Origin: an uncultured Lachnospiraceae bacterium | GTDB lineage: Bacteria > Bacillota > Clostridia > Lachnospirales > Lachnospiraceae | Length of the DNA: 64,000 nt | Direction of reading: 5' to 3' | NCBI GenBank assembly: GCA_910578555.1 | Contig: CAJTPS010000015.1 | Coordinates: forward strand, 1 to 64,000 | In this document: positions 10,048-17,958 of the stretch, one piece after another | How positions within the stretch are numbered: position 1 is the stretch's first letter | Layout: each line of letters starts with the position of its first letter | Made by a program: the position numbers and the translations under genes | Notes under the pieces: model-generated | What the model was told of the DNA's origin: nothing | The model's database searches: none | Seen by the model: the letters and a program-made list of their open reading frames with translations, nothing else

Positions 10048-10132
10048 GAGTTTGCGAAGCAAATCTCGTTCGAGCCCGCGAAGCGGAAATTGCAACAGTG
10101 TAAAGCACTTAAGGAGAATGCGAAGCATTCTC
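10048..10132. repeat. cluster of three GCGAAGC mini-hairpins
   Basis: Three short palindromes share the core GCGAAGC: GAGTTTGCGAAGCAAATCTC (10048-10067), CCGCGAAGCGG (10076-10086) and GAGAATGCGAAGCATTCTC (10114-10132). GCGAAGC is known to form an unusually stable DNA mini-hairpin. They lie between the last two genes of the antiporter operon and may set mRNA stability or segmental expression; this role is inference. Confidence 0.6.
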
Positions 10133-10134
10133 TG

Positions 10135-10158
10135 AATCGTCGCCGCCGGGCGACGATT
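10135..10158 (-). terminator. strong hairpin after third antiporter-like gene
   Basis: A perfect 10-base stem, AATCGTCGCC and GGCGACGATT with a 4-base loop, sits directly after the stop codon at 10161. On the minus-strand transcript no U-run follows, while on the plus strand TTTT does, so it is more likely an RNA-stabilising stem or attenuator for the operon than a full terminator. Confidence 0.4.
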
Positions 10159-10160
10159 TT

Positions 10161-11633
10161 TTACTGGAATGAATACAATCCCGTTGCCATATCATGGAAG
10201 AAATCCGTGAGCGGACGTGAGCAGACGCCGAACGCGATGATGAAGAAGGCAAACACGAACAGCGGCAGCAGCATTTTCCAGTTCGGATCTTTCATACCCT
10301 GTAAAGTGGCAAGGTCAAAATTTCCCACAGGGAAAAACGCGCGCACTACGATGGTGAGCATGTAGATGGCGGTCAACAGGGCGGAGACCAGCAGACAGGC
10401 GATGCCGAAGTACGCGGTCACGTTACCGCTGTCTACGGCCGCCTGCGCGAGATTCCATTTACTGATAAATCCGGCAAGTCCCGGAACGCCCATCAGTGCG
10501 AAGGAAGACAGCGTAAAAATGCCGAAGGTGCAGGGCATCTTATAACCCATACCGTCCAGCTCGTGCACATAATTGCGCCCCGTCTGGTGGATAATGGCAC
10601 CTGCGCAGAAGAAAGAGGAAATCTTGATTACCGCGTGGAACACCAGATGGGAAAGTGCACCCGCCATGCCGAGGGGCGTCATAAGCGCGGCTCCGAACAG
10701 GATATAGGACAGATTGCTGATCGTTGAGTAGGCAAGCCGCCTTTTTATGTGGGTCTCCTTGAGTGCGCGGCTGCAGCCGTACACGATCGTGAACATTGTA
10801 AACAGCATAACGACCGTCTGTGCCCAGGTGCCTTGCAGGAAGTCTGTGCCAAAGCTGTAGTAGGTCAGCCGCAGAATCGCGAAAGCGCCGGACTTTACCA
10901 CGGCAACCGCATGTAAGAGTGCCGTGACCGGTGTGGGCGCCACGCTCGCCTGCGGCAGCCATGAATTAAACGGACAAAGAGCGGCCTTGACGCCAAAGCC
11001 GATAAAAGCCATCACATAGACAAACAGTAAAATATTCGTGCGGTCACCGATCTTCGCGGGATCGAGAATACCGCCGAGCACAAAATCGGTGGTTGTGCCG
11101 TAGACGATGATCATGATCATGCCGATGAAGGCGAACGCTGCACCGCCCAGAGAGTAATACAGGTATTTCCGGCTGGCGAGAATCGCTTCTCTGGTCAGCG
11201 TATGCATGACGAGCGGCACGGTAACCAGTGTCAGAAGTTCATAGAAGAAATACATGGTCAGCAGGTTGGCGGCAAGCGCGATGCCCAGCGTGACGCCGTA
11301 AGTGATCGTGTAGAACAGGAAGAAGACCCTCTCGTGTTCTTCTTTCGTCATATATTCAAAGGCGTACAGTGTGGCAAAAGGCCACAGCGCGGAAACCAGT
11401 CCGGCAAACGTCATACCCATGCCGTCCACCTTAAAGCAGATGGACAGATCACCTGTAAAATGCGCCAGTAAGAAGGTGCTGTTCGGATGGTGCAGCAGCA
11501 GATACCAGACCAGTATGCTGTTGAGGATCACGGCGCATTCCAGAAAAATCTCCCAGTGTATCCGCTTGCGGAAAGGAAGCAGGGTTGAGAGAATGCCGGC
11601 AACGGCCGGAATCAGGATTACCAATATTGTCAT
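10161..11633 (-). CDS. MrpD/NuoM-like proton-conducting subunit (third copy)
   Basis: This 490-residue polytopic protein belongs to the NuoM/NuoN/MrpD family. It keeps TM5 glutamate in MYFFYELLTL, the TM7 segment FGVKAALCPFNSWLPQASVAPTPVTALL, the VVKSGAF lysine and GFISKWNLAQ. It differs from its neighbours in the TM7 loop (CPFNSWLPQASVAP instead of FPLHAWLPAAHPVAP), losing the first histidine, which suggests a distinct coupling role. The start has AAAGGAGG 8 bases upstream and lies 15 bases after the previous operon gene. By family it forms one proton or cation channel of the complex; which ion it moves cannot be told. Confidence 0.85.
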   Translation of the reverse strand: MTILVILIPAVAGILSTLLPFRKRIHWEIFLECAVILNSILVWYLLLHHPNSTFLLAHFTGDLSICFKVDGMGMTFAGLVSALWPFATLYAFEYMTKEEHERVFFLFYTITYGVTLGIALAANLLTMYFFYELLTLVTVPLVMHTLTREAILASRKYLYYSLGGAAFAFIGMIMIIVYGTTTDFVLGGILDPAKIGDRTNILLFVYVMAFIGFGVKAALCPFNSWLPQASVAPTPVTALLHAVAVVKSGAFAILRLTYYSFGTDFLQGTWAQTVVMLFTMFTIVYGCSRALKETHIKRRLAYSTISNLSYILFGAALMTPLGMAGALSHLVFHAVIKISSFFCAGAIIHQTGRNYVHELDGMGYKMPCTFGIFTLSSFALMGVPGLAGFISKWNLAQAAVDSGNVTAYFGIACLLVSALLTAIYMLTIVVRAFFPVGNFDLATLQGMKDPNWKMLLPLFVFAFFIIAFGVCSRPLTDFFHDMATGLYSFQ

Positions 11634-11648
11634 AACCGTGCCTCCTTT

Positions 11649-13139
11649 CTAAACAAGCAGCCTGACAAAACGCGTCAGAAAATCAATAAGCGGTGTGGGA
11701 AACAACCCGATCAAAACGGATAATACCGTCATAATAAGAATCGGTATCGTCATTAGCGGGGAAGGTTCCCGCTTTACATGTTTCGCATAGTCATAATCGC
11801 TGCCCGGCAGGAAACCATGGATCGTAAGCGGCAGCAGATAGCCTGCCGTCAACAGCGCGCTGACTAACAATACGACAGGACCCAGCCACCGGAAGACGGA
11901 CGGCGCACCCGACAGGCTTCCGAGCGCCAGATGCCATTTGCTGATAAAGCCGCCTGTGGGCGGAATACCGATCAGTCCCAGTGATACGATCGTATAGCAC
12001 CACATAGTAAGCGGCATTTCCTTGCCAATTCCGCGCAGTTCATCCACCCGCGTTCTGCCGGTCGTGTAGATGATGGCGCCGGCGCACAGGAACAGGCTTG
12101 CCTTGATCAGTCCGTGCGCCAGTACGTGCAGGAGTGAACCGTTCACCGACTGCACGTCCATGACTGCCAGACCGAACAGGATATAGGACAGCTGGCTCAC
12201 AGTGGAGTAGGCCAGCCGCTTCTTTAACACAGGCTCACGGTAGGCAAGCATGGAACCCATGAATACTGTGACCAGCGTGAGCGTAAGCCATACGGTCTGT
12301 ACCCATGTGCCCCGCAGGAACGAAGCGCCGAAGATATAGTAGACCGTGCGGATCAGCGCAAGTACGCCCGCTTTGACAATGACTGCGGAGAGCACCGCGG
12401 ATGCCGGGGCGGGCGCCACAGGATGGGCGGCCGGAAGCCATGCGTGCAGCGGGAACATGCCCGCTTTGACGCCGAAACCGATCAGCATGAACATCGCCAT
12501 GATCAACAGAAGACTTACAGCGGACGGGTTCACAGTCAGTCCCACAGCGGATGCAGCTGGTGACTGCAATACTACGCCTCCGGCGGTAAAAGTCAGTGTG
12601 CCGCTGTAGCGATAGACGAAGTAGATACCAAGCAGCGCCATATAAGCGCCGCACAGAGAGTAAAACAGATATTTCAGTCCGGCCATAACCGCTTCTCTGC
12701 TGCCGTTATGCAGTACCAGCGGCATGGACGATAATGTCAGTATTTCAAAAAACAGGTAGAAAGTGATCAGATTGCCTGCAAAGCAGAGTGCATTCAGGAC
12801 GGCAAATACAATCAGGTAGAAGCCGTAGTAACGATGTGCCTTCTGCTCATGCTTCATGTATACAAAGGAAAAGAAACCGGCGCATGTCATGACGATCAGC
12901 GCAAGCACCGCAAACAGGACGCTGAGTTCATCTACCGCGAAAAGGAGGGGCAGACCGTCTGCCAGCGTAAACAATGTGTAAGATGTCCCGTAGGCGGTAA
13001 AGAGCGCGACAATCACCAGCGCGTCCGTCAGAAGAAGGCATGTGCCCGTGACGACCGACAGGCGCTTTCCGGCTCCGGAAACCAGAAGAAGGACTCCGGT
13101 CAGGAGCGGTATAAGTATGGATAAAAGAATGAGATACAT
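11649..13139 (-). CDS. MrpD/NuoM-like proton-conducting subunit (second copy)
   Basis: This 496-residue membrane protein carries the family signatures FYLFFEILTL (TM5 Glu), GFGVKAGMFPLHAWLPAAHP, AVIVKAGVLAL, HVLAHGLIKASLF and GFISKWHLALGS. It is the copy closest to classical MrpD. A longer reading from 13169 would add ten residues overlapping the end of the upstream gene, but the RBS AGAGGGGG right after that gene's stop points to ATG at 13139. It lies within the same operon as three other antiporter-like subunits and should pair with MnhC beside it. Confidence 0.85.
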   Translation of the reverse strand: MYLILLSILIPLLTGVLLLVSGAGKRLSVVTGTCLLLTDALVIVALFTAYGTSYTLFTLADGLPLLFAVDELSVLFAVLALIVMTCAGFFSFVYMKHEQKAHRYYGFYLIVFAVLNALCFAGNLITFYLFFEILTLSSMPLVLHNGSREAVMAGLKYLFYSLCGAYMALLGIYFVYRYSGTLTFTAGGVVLQSPAASAVGLTVNPSAVSLLLIMAMFMLIGFGVKAGMFPLHAWLPAAHPVAPAPASAVLSAVIVKAGVLALIRTVYYIFGASFLRGTWVQTVWLTLTLVTVFMGSMLAYREPVLKKRLAYSTVSQLSYILFGLAVMDVQSVNGSLLHVLAHGLIKASLFLCAGAIIYTTGRTRVDELRGIGKEMPLTMWCYTIVSLGLIGIPPTGGFISKWHLALGSLSGAPSVFRWLGPVVLLVSALLTAGYLLPLTIHGFLPGSDYDYAKHVKREPSPLMTIPILIMTVLSVLIGLFPTPLIDFLTRFVRLLV

Positions 13140-13152
13140 ATGGAATCCCCCT

Positions 13153-14646
13153 CTACGCAAACGTGGCAAGTCCCTGCCGTATCATATCGACAACAGGCTG
13201 GGAACTTATGCCGAGAATCACATTTAGTACGATAAACGCCACTAAAACCATGGCGTATGCCGATATATCCTTAAAGGTCACACTGGTGTAGGCGCAGTGA
13301 TTGAGCGGCGTGTAGATCCTGATAACCGTCTTCATGAAATAGATCGCGTTCAGGATCGTACTGATGCCGAGAACGATCAGCGCCGGCAGCATTTTAGTAT
13401 GATTCAGGACCGCTGCCTGCGAGAACAGCAGCTTGCTGATAAATCCGGAAAAGAGCGGTACGCCGACCATGGAGAGGGAACCTACCGTAAAGGCGATGCC
13501 TGCCCATTTGTTGCGGTAACCGGAACCGGTCAGTTCGATAAACTTGCGGCTGCCGCCGGATACATCGGTCAGACCGATGGCGGCGATGAACAGCAGCGAT
13601 TTGGTGGCGGCATGGGACAGAATATGGAAAATACTCGCCGTCATGCCCTCCTGCGTACCCATGCCGAAGCCCATATAAATATAACCGATCTGCGCGACCG
13701 AAGAAAAAGCGACCATCCGGCGTACATCGTTTTCCCTGATGGCGCTTAAGGAACCGAAGATCATACCCATCAGACCGAACACAAACAGGATATCAATGAT
13801 GCGGGTATCGTGGTAAATATTAAAGCCGATCACACGATAGATGATCTTAATGAGCAGGAAAATATATCCTTTGGATACCAGAGCCGATAAAATGGCGGCA
13901 GAGGAAACCGTGGAATATCCGTAAGCGTCCGGAAGCCATGCATGAAACGGGAAAAGCGCGCTCTTAATACACAGACCGACAGACATCATCACAATAGAGA
14001 CGACCAGAGGAATGCCGTAATTGCCGCTTGCCGCCAGGAGTGCTACGGATTCCTTCATATTACTCATCAGCAGATGGCCGGTCAGATCATAGAGCATACA
14101 CAGGCCAAGCAGCAGCAGACCGGAACCTAACAGGCTCATGATCATATATCTGACGGCAGCTTCGATGGTGCGGCCGTTCTGGCGGATCATAATCAGCCCG
14201 CATGCCGATATCGTGTTGATCTCCACGAATACATATGCCGTAAACATATCGTTGGTGTAGATCAGCGCCAGCAGGGAACTGAGCAGCAGATCCGACAATA
14301 CATAATAAAGGTATGTTTTGCCTTCTTCCACTTCCTCTAACAGCTTATGTCTGCCGCCGAAGAGGGAGAGCAGCATGATTACACAGAAAAACAGGGCCAG
14401 CAGCGCCTCGAGTATGCCGGCGCGGATTTCATTGCCCCAGGGCGCGGGAAACTTACCCATGACGTAGACGAAAGGCTCGCCGATCAGAAGCATATACAAC
14501 AGGGTACATATACTCAGCGCAATATTGACCGTAAGCAGAAGTGTGTTGACCCACATCGCCGCCTTATCACGAAGTCCGGAGCTGACAATGCCTGCAAACA
14601 GACACAGCATAATAGAGATACAAGGAAAATTCCGTATAATATCCAT
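13153..14646 (-). CDS. MrpD/NuoN-like proton-conducting subunit (first copy)
   Basis: This 497-residue polytopic protein shows AYVFVEINTI (TM5 Glu), GLCIKSALFPFHAWLPDAYG, ALVSKGYIFLL, HILSHAATKSLLF and GFISKLLFSQAA, the proton-path residues of the NuoM/N/MrpD family. The WLPDAYGYS variant resembles the MbhH/NuoN-like branch more than MrpD. Its ATG overlaps the stop of the MnhC gene (TAATG), so it is translationally coupled. RBS AGGAGGGG is just upstream. Assigning it to one named subunit would need a tree. Confidence 0.85.
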   Translation of the reverse strand: MDIIRNFPCISIMLCLFAGIVSSGLRDKAAMWVNTLLLTVNIALSICTLLYMLLIGEPFVYVMGKFPAPWGNEIRAGILEALLALFFCVIMLLSLFGGRHKLLEEVEEGKTYLYYVLSDLLLSSLLALIYTNDMFTAYVFVEINTISACGLIMIRQNGRTIEAAVRYMIMSLLGSGLLLLGLCMLYDLTGHLLMSNMKESVALLAASGNYGIPLVVSIVMMSVGLCIKSALFPFHAWLPDAYGYSTVSSAAILSALVSKGYIFLLIKIIYRVIGFNIYHDTRIIDILFVFGLMGMIFGSLSAIRENDVRRMVAFSSVAQIGYIYMGFGMGTQEGMTASIFHILSHAATKSLLFIAAIGLTDVSGGSRKFIELTGSGYRNKWAGIAFTVGSLSMVGVPLFSGFISKLLFSQAAVLNHTKMLPALIVLGISTILNAIYFMKTVIRIYTPLNHCAYTSVTFKDISAYAMVLVAFIVLNVILGISSQPVVDMIRQGLATFA

Positions 14647-15020
14647 TACAGCCCCTCCTTCTTCAGCCGCCTGGATATCTCGTCGAGATCCAGTGTCTGA
14701 TAGCGTTTATAGAGCCTTATGGTGAGCGCCAGCATCAGGGCGGACACGGATACGGAAACCACGATACCGGTCAGTACAAGACCGCTGGGAATCGGGTTGA
14801 TATAGGCTTCCATACTCCGGACACCGTTCGTGACGATAGGAGCCACGCGCCCGGCAATATATCCTTTTTCCGCAAGAAACAGATAGATCGCCGTATCCAT
14901 GATGTTCAGGCCGATGATCTTCTTGATCAGGTTCGGCTGCAGGAGCAGGTTTCCGAATCCGATGCCGAAGAGGATCATGGCGACAGCCTCGCCGTAGTTT
15001 GTGAGCAGATTTGCACCCAT
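14646..15020 (-). CDS. MrpC/NuoK-like subunit
   Basis: This 124-residue protein has three predicted membrane helices like MnhC/MrpC and NuoK. IVTNGVRSMEAYINPIPSGLVLTGIVVSVSVSALMLAL corresponds to the family's DPLPQALVLTAIVIGFA region but is split here for clarity into several motifs: DPLP is replaced by NPIP, and LVLTGIVV is retained. An extension from 15050 would read through the end of the upstream gene; the RBS AGAGGGGG and ATG at 15020, one base after that stop, decide the start. It overlaps the next operon gene by the TAATG junction at 14646. Confidence 0.85.
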   Translation of the reverse strand: MGANLLTNYGEAVAMILFGIGFGNLLLQPNLIKKIIGLNIMDTAIYLFLAEKGYIAGRVAPIVTNGVRSMEAYINPIPSGLVLTGIVVSVSVSALMLALTIRLYKRYQTLDLDEISRRLKKEGL

Positions 15021-15021
15021 C

Positions 15022-15984
15022 TTACAGTCCCCCTCTTCTGAATAATGCATAAAATGCGTACATCGTACACGCGACTTCCAGTCCCACGCAGACGTTGATC
15101 GGCAATATGATCCCGCTGCTTAAGATGTGGCCGGGAATGCCGAGCGGGATGTGATTCTCGATCCCGTTTGCACCGGTCATGTAAAAGTAGGTGCCGATCA
15201 GCCCGTACATGCACAGGGCGGTGATCTTTGCAATCTTATAGATATGTTCGTTGAAGAAGCGCTGCGTCTTCTTAAAACCGAACGCGCTGACATACAGGAT
15301 CAGCCCGGCGCCCATAATGGCGCCGCCGGAGAATCCGCCGCCCGGGGACAGGTGACCGTTTAATATGATGTAGATGCCGAATATAAAGATAATGGGACAC
15401 AGAATAAAAGCAGTTCCCTGCAGGATCGCATCGTTTTTCGGCTCAAAACGGCGATCGTTGCGCACAGCCTGCTTCCGGAGGATCGCATCGTCTGCCATCA
15501 GCATGATCATGACACAGCATGTTGCAATAAACAGCACATTTGTCTCACCGAACGTATCGAAAGCCCGGTAGGTCAGGATCATGCCGGAGACAATATTGAG
15601 CGCGCCGGTTTCCTGCAGTCCCTGTTCGATGTAACGCTCGGAGACGACATTATTGACCGGATTCCCGGCATCGCCATTTGGCGGCAGATAGGATACGGTG
15701 AATAACAGAACGCCGACTAAGGCGAAACAGAACAGGATCGCCATGGCAATGTAAACCTTATGAAATATACGGGCGGCCTTGTTTAACTCTTTATCGTAGA
15801 CCTTGTCACGAATCATTTCCGCTTCGCGCATCCGGGTAATAAGCGTTTCCTCGGGAAGCGCGGTTTCCTGCTGCGCCTGCATCTCCACCTCGCCGACGTA
15901 AGGGTCTTTACTGCCGGACAGCCAGCGGAAGAACCGGAACGCATAAGTTTTTTCATATTCTTCTCTCGGTTTTAATCTACTCAT
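15022..15984 (-). CDS. fusion of MrpA C-terminal (MbhE-like) segment and MnhB
   Basis: The 320-residue protein begins with about 90 hydrophilic residues, then membrane helices with AFDTFGETNVLF (about 165-176), the motif usually found at the C-terminus of MrpA and in MbhE/F. The second half (about 205-320) matches MnhB/MrpB, with GHLSPGGGFSGGAIMGAG. In a standard Mrp system these parts sit at the end of MrpA and in a separate MrpB, so this is a rearranged fusion. Start ATG 15984 is preferred because GGAGG lies 9 bases upstream; ATG 15993 abuts the RBS. It overlaps the DUF4040 gene by 8 bases. Confidence 0.82.
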   Translation of the reverse strand: MSRLKPREEYEKTYAFRFFRWLSGSKDPYVGEVEMQAQQETALPEETLITRMREAEMIRDKVYDKELNKAARIFHKVYIAMAILFCFALVGVLLFTVSYLPPNGDAGNPVNNVVSERYIEQGLQETGALNIVSGMILTYRAFDTFGETNVLFIATCCVMIMLMADDAILRKQAVRNDRRFEPKNDAILQGTAFILCPIIFIFGIYIILNGHLSPGGGFSGGAIMGAGLILYVSAFGFKKTQRFFNEHIYKIAKITALCMYGLIGTYFYMTGANGIENHIPLGIPGHILSSGIILPINVCVGLEVACTMYAFYALFRRGGL

Positions 15985-16255
15985 GCCGTACATCCTCCTC
16001 CCGGGTCTTTTCTTTCTCGATGCGGATCGCCTGAATCTTCTTCAGGGTTGCGAAGAACAGGACACTCGTTATGCCTGCGCCGACAGCAGCCTCCGTGATC
16101 GCGAGATCGGGAGATTCCAGACATACCCACAGGATGGACATGATCAGACTGTAGGACATATAGATGAGGATGGAATTAAGCAGATTCCTGGAAAAACTGA
16201 CGGAGATCGCACACACGATCAGAAACCCCATCAAAATACATTGAAAAGTCGTCAT
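15977..16255 (-). CDS. DUF4040 / MbhD-like small membrane subunit
   Basis: This 92-residue protein has about three helices and the motif ESPDLAITEAAVGAGI, typical of the MbhD-like DUF4040 domain that forms part of MrpA and of membrane-bound hydrogenases. Standing alone, as in Mbh/Mbx complexes and unlike the fused MrpA, it argues for an Mbh-type arrangement. The start overlaps the stop of mnhG (ATGA), with GGAGG 9 bases upstream. Confidence 0.85.
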   Translation of the reverse strand: MTTFQCILMGFLIVCAISVSFSRNLLNSILIYMSYSLIMSILWVCLESPDLAITEAAVGAGITSVLFFATLKKIQAIRIEKEKTREEDVRHE

Positions 16256-16728
16256 GACGTCTCGCCTCCGTTCTGATTTTCTTCTTCTCCGGCAGATGTA
16301 CCGGTGCTTTCCGCGGCTGTCGCAACATGCGCGGCGGTTTCCGGCTGCCAGGGTTCAGATGATGCCGCCTGAAGAGACAGTTCTGTTTCCAGCGCTTCAA
16401 GATCGGTATAGACCGTACAATGGGCTTCCAGATTCTCGTTTGTTGCGACCTCCAGACGCGCCAGCACATGGGAGGACACCGGAGAGGCAAACCACAGGAA
16501 AACCACAATCAGTAACAGTTTCAGAGAAGTCATATTAAATCCGGAAAAAATAATCAGGCCAAGCATACAGGAAGCGATGCCGAGCGTATCCCCCATTGCC
16601 GCCGCGTGCATACGGTTCAGAATATAGTTGAAATGAAAAATGCCGAATATCTCCGTAAAAAAGATCACCAGTCCGCAAATCATAAACGAACAGCCGAGAA
16701 TCAGTCTGATCCAGTCAAAAATTTCCAT
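16252..16728 (-). CDS. MnhG/MrpG-like subunit with long C-terminal tail
   Basis: The first 95 residues match MnhG/PhaG, with three helices, a GIFHFNYILNRMHAAAMGDT motif corresponding to the family's G..R...D.Y.R.HA....T signature, and FLWFASPVSSHVLAR (family P.S.H..ar). The remaining 60 residues are a hydrophilic Ala/Glu/Thr-rich tail not usual for MnhG. ATG 16728 is chosen because AAAGGAGG lies 8 bases upstream; a longer form from 16788 would run far into mnhF. It overlaps mnhF by 14 bases. Confidence 0.85.
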   Translation of the reverse strand: MEIFDWIRLILGCSFMICGLVIFFTEIFGIFHFNYILNRMHAAAMGDTLGIASCMLGLIIFSGFNMTSLKLLLIVVFLWFASPVSSHVLARLEVATNENLEAHCTVYTDLEALETELSLQAASSEPWQPETAAHVATAAESTGTSAGEEENQNGGETS

Positions 16729-17059
16729 CGGACATACCTCCTTTATCCTCTTCATCCGGATGATCGGACGCGTGACGCTTTTCTTCATAAATGCCGATGT
16801 ATACTTTTGTCAGTACGACAACGGCAAGAAAGCTGATCATGGCATAGACCAGACAGACGTCCACCAGATAACCTTCATGCAGCAACAGGGCAAGTATGGC
16901 GATCATGACCATGACCAGAGTGCCCATCATGTTTACCGACATGAGACGATCCGCAATACGGGGTCCCCTGATGGCCCGGATCAGGCAGGGAAACAGCATA
17001 AGCGCCAGTATGATAAGAAATGTGATATAAATATATTCGTAGATCATAATAATAACCAT
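16715..17059 (-). CDS. MnhF/MrpF-like subunit
   Basis: About 114 residues with three helices; RAIRGPRIADRLMSVNMMGT is the conserved MnhF/MrpF segment (family RG.t..DRv...n..g). The last 30 residues form a charged tail (EEKRHASDHPDEEDKG). The start is uncertain: TTG 17071, ATG 17059 and ATG 17044 are in frame, and the purine-rich GGAAAGG lies very close to 17059 and far from 17044. By family it is a small structural subunit of the cation/proton antiporter. Confidence 0.82.
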   Translation of the reverse strand: MVIIMIYEYIYITFLIILALMLFPCLIRAIRGPRIADRLMSVNMMGTLVMVMIAILALLLHEGYLVDVCLVYAMISFLAVVVLTKVYIGIYEEKRHASDHPDEEDKGGMSDGNF

Positions 17060-17101
17060 GCCTTTCCGCAACCCAGTGGGAAGAATGCTGCTTGCAGCAA
17101 G

Positions 17102-17133
17102 TCCGCTCTGCGGACGGTTCTTCCGCGTGAACG
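17102..17133. repeat. 32-base two-hairpin repeat, copy 1
   Basis: The stretch holds the hairpin GTCCGC-TCT-GCGGAC and half of GCGTGAACG-N7-CGTTCACGC (completed to 17148). It is found again, perfectly, in reverse orientation at 19111-19142. It lies between mnhE and mnhF, so in the mRNA it forms two stems within the operon. Confidence 0.75.
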
Positions 17134-17148
17134 GTATTTTCGTTCACG

Positions 17149-17613
17149 CTATTTCACGTTCTCAATCCGTTCTAACAGGTGAACAAACACGGAGGAATCA
17201 ATACCTTTCGCCAGTTCCTTGTCCAGACAGTGGACGACATATTCGTCATTTTTCAGGCTGACTGTGATGGTGCCGGGCGTCAAGGTGATGGAATTGGCCA
17301 GAAGCACGCGGGCGAAGTTCGTATGGAGCGTCGTCCTGAAATGTACCACCGCCGGTTCGAAACAATATTTTTCGGAATAGATCATTTTAAAAACCGCACC
17401 GTTTGCCTTCAGGATCTCCACTAACAGTACGAATACATAGTGCAGAACCAGAAAGAACCTCTTACACAAGATAAGATCCTTAGCCGGACTGTAATCCAGA
17501 AACCGGCAGATAAACCAGTAGATTGCGCCGGATACCGCCAGACCGAATAAAGCGATCTCCAGCGTCAGCTGCCCGTTAAAGATGACCCAGACGAGAAAAA
17601 ATATGACAAACAT
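17149..17613 (-). CDS. MnhE/MrpE-like subunit, first gene of the antiporter operon
   Basis: This 154-residue protein starts with two to three helices (FVIFFLVWVIFNGQLTLEIALFG), followed by a cytosolic domain ending ..NSITLTPGTITVSLKNDEYVVHCLD, the diagnostic MnhE/MrpE segment. RBS GGAGG is 10 bases before ATG. A strong promoter lies about 65 bases upstream. It is first of ten co-directional genes running to 7735, the E-F-G-D/A-B-C order typical of Mrp/Mbh modules and not of the classical mrpABCDEFG operon. Confidence 0.85.
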   Translation of the reverse strand: MFVIFFLVWVIFNGQLTLEIALFGLAVSGAIYWFICRFLDYSPAKDLILCKRFFLVLHYVFVLLVEILKANGAVFKMIYSEKYCFEPAVVHFRTTLHTNFARVLLANSITLTPGTITVSLKNDEYVVHCLDKELAKGIDSSVFVHLLERIENVK

Positions 17614-17676
17614 ATGCTGTATGCCTCCGAATAGTTTCTTCTTATTACTAATAAGTATAATTCTATAACCGTTGAA

Positions 17677-17704
17677 ATTATATACCTTTGGAATGAAATG
17701 TCAA
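17677..17704 (-). promoter_or_regulatory. sigma-A promoter of the Mrp/Mbh-like operon
   Basis: On the minus strand TTGACA (17704-17699) and TATAAT (17682-17677) are separated by 16 bases. Both boxes are perfect, so the operon should be well expressed. Confidence 0.75.
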
Positions 17705-17814
17705 GTAGCTGGAGTGATAAGAAAATGTAAAGAAGGGACGAAAAATGAGAGGCATATTGCATCATTTTTACGAAAATGAAGAAGTGACAAAGCCATGGAT
17801 ATGTATAAAAAAGG

Positions 17815-17842
17815 TTGACAAACGAGTAAAAAATGATAAGAT
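17815..17842 (+). promoter_or_regulatory. promoter for the cystathionine synthase/lyase gene
   Basis: A perfect TTGACA (17815-17820) and TAAGAT (17837-17842) lie 16 bases apart, giving a leader of about 110 bases before ATG 17959. Confidence 0.6.
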
Positions 17843-17958
17843 ATACATAATTCATATATGATTACTATGAAATGAAGGAACGGGAGAATTGGAGCGCAGG
17901 CTGTAAAACGGCGTACGCAAATGCGGATTCATGTGGTATGGTAAAGGGGAGGATTAAA

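Larger units (their letters stand above)
17614..17958. other. divergent promoter region between antiporter operon and PLP-enzyme gene
   Basis: The 345 bases hold two outward promoters (17677-17704 on the minus strand, 17815-17842 on the plus strand) and a plus-strand leader of about 110 bases. I saw no T-box, SAM riboswitch or convincing gene. The middle (17705-17810) is AT-rich with no structure I can name. Confidence 0.5.

Noticed and set aside
17849..17958. SAM riboswitch or T-box in the leader of the cystathionine enzyme gene
   Set aside because: Neither the conserved T-box AGGGTGG motif nor a SAM-I core was found in the 110-base leader.
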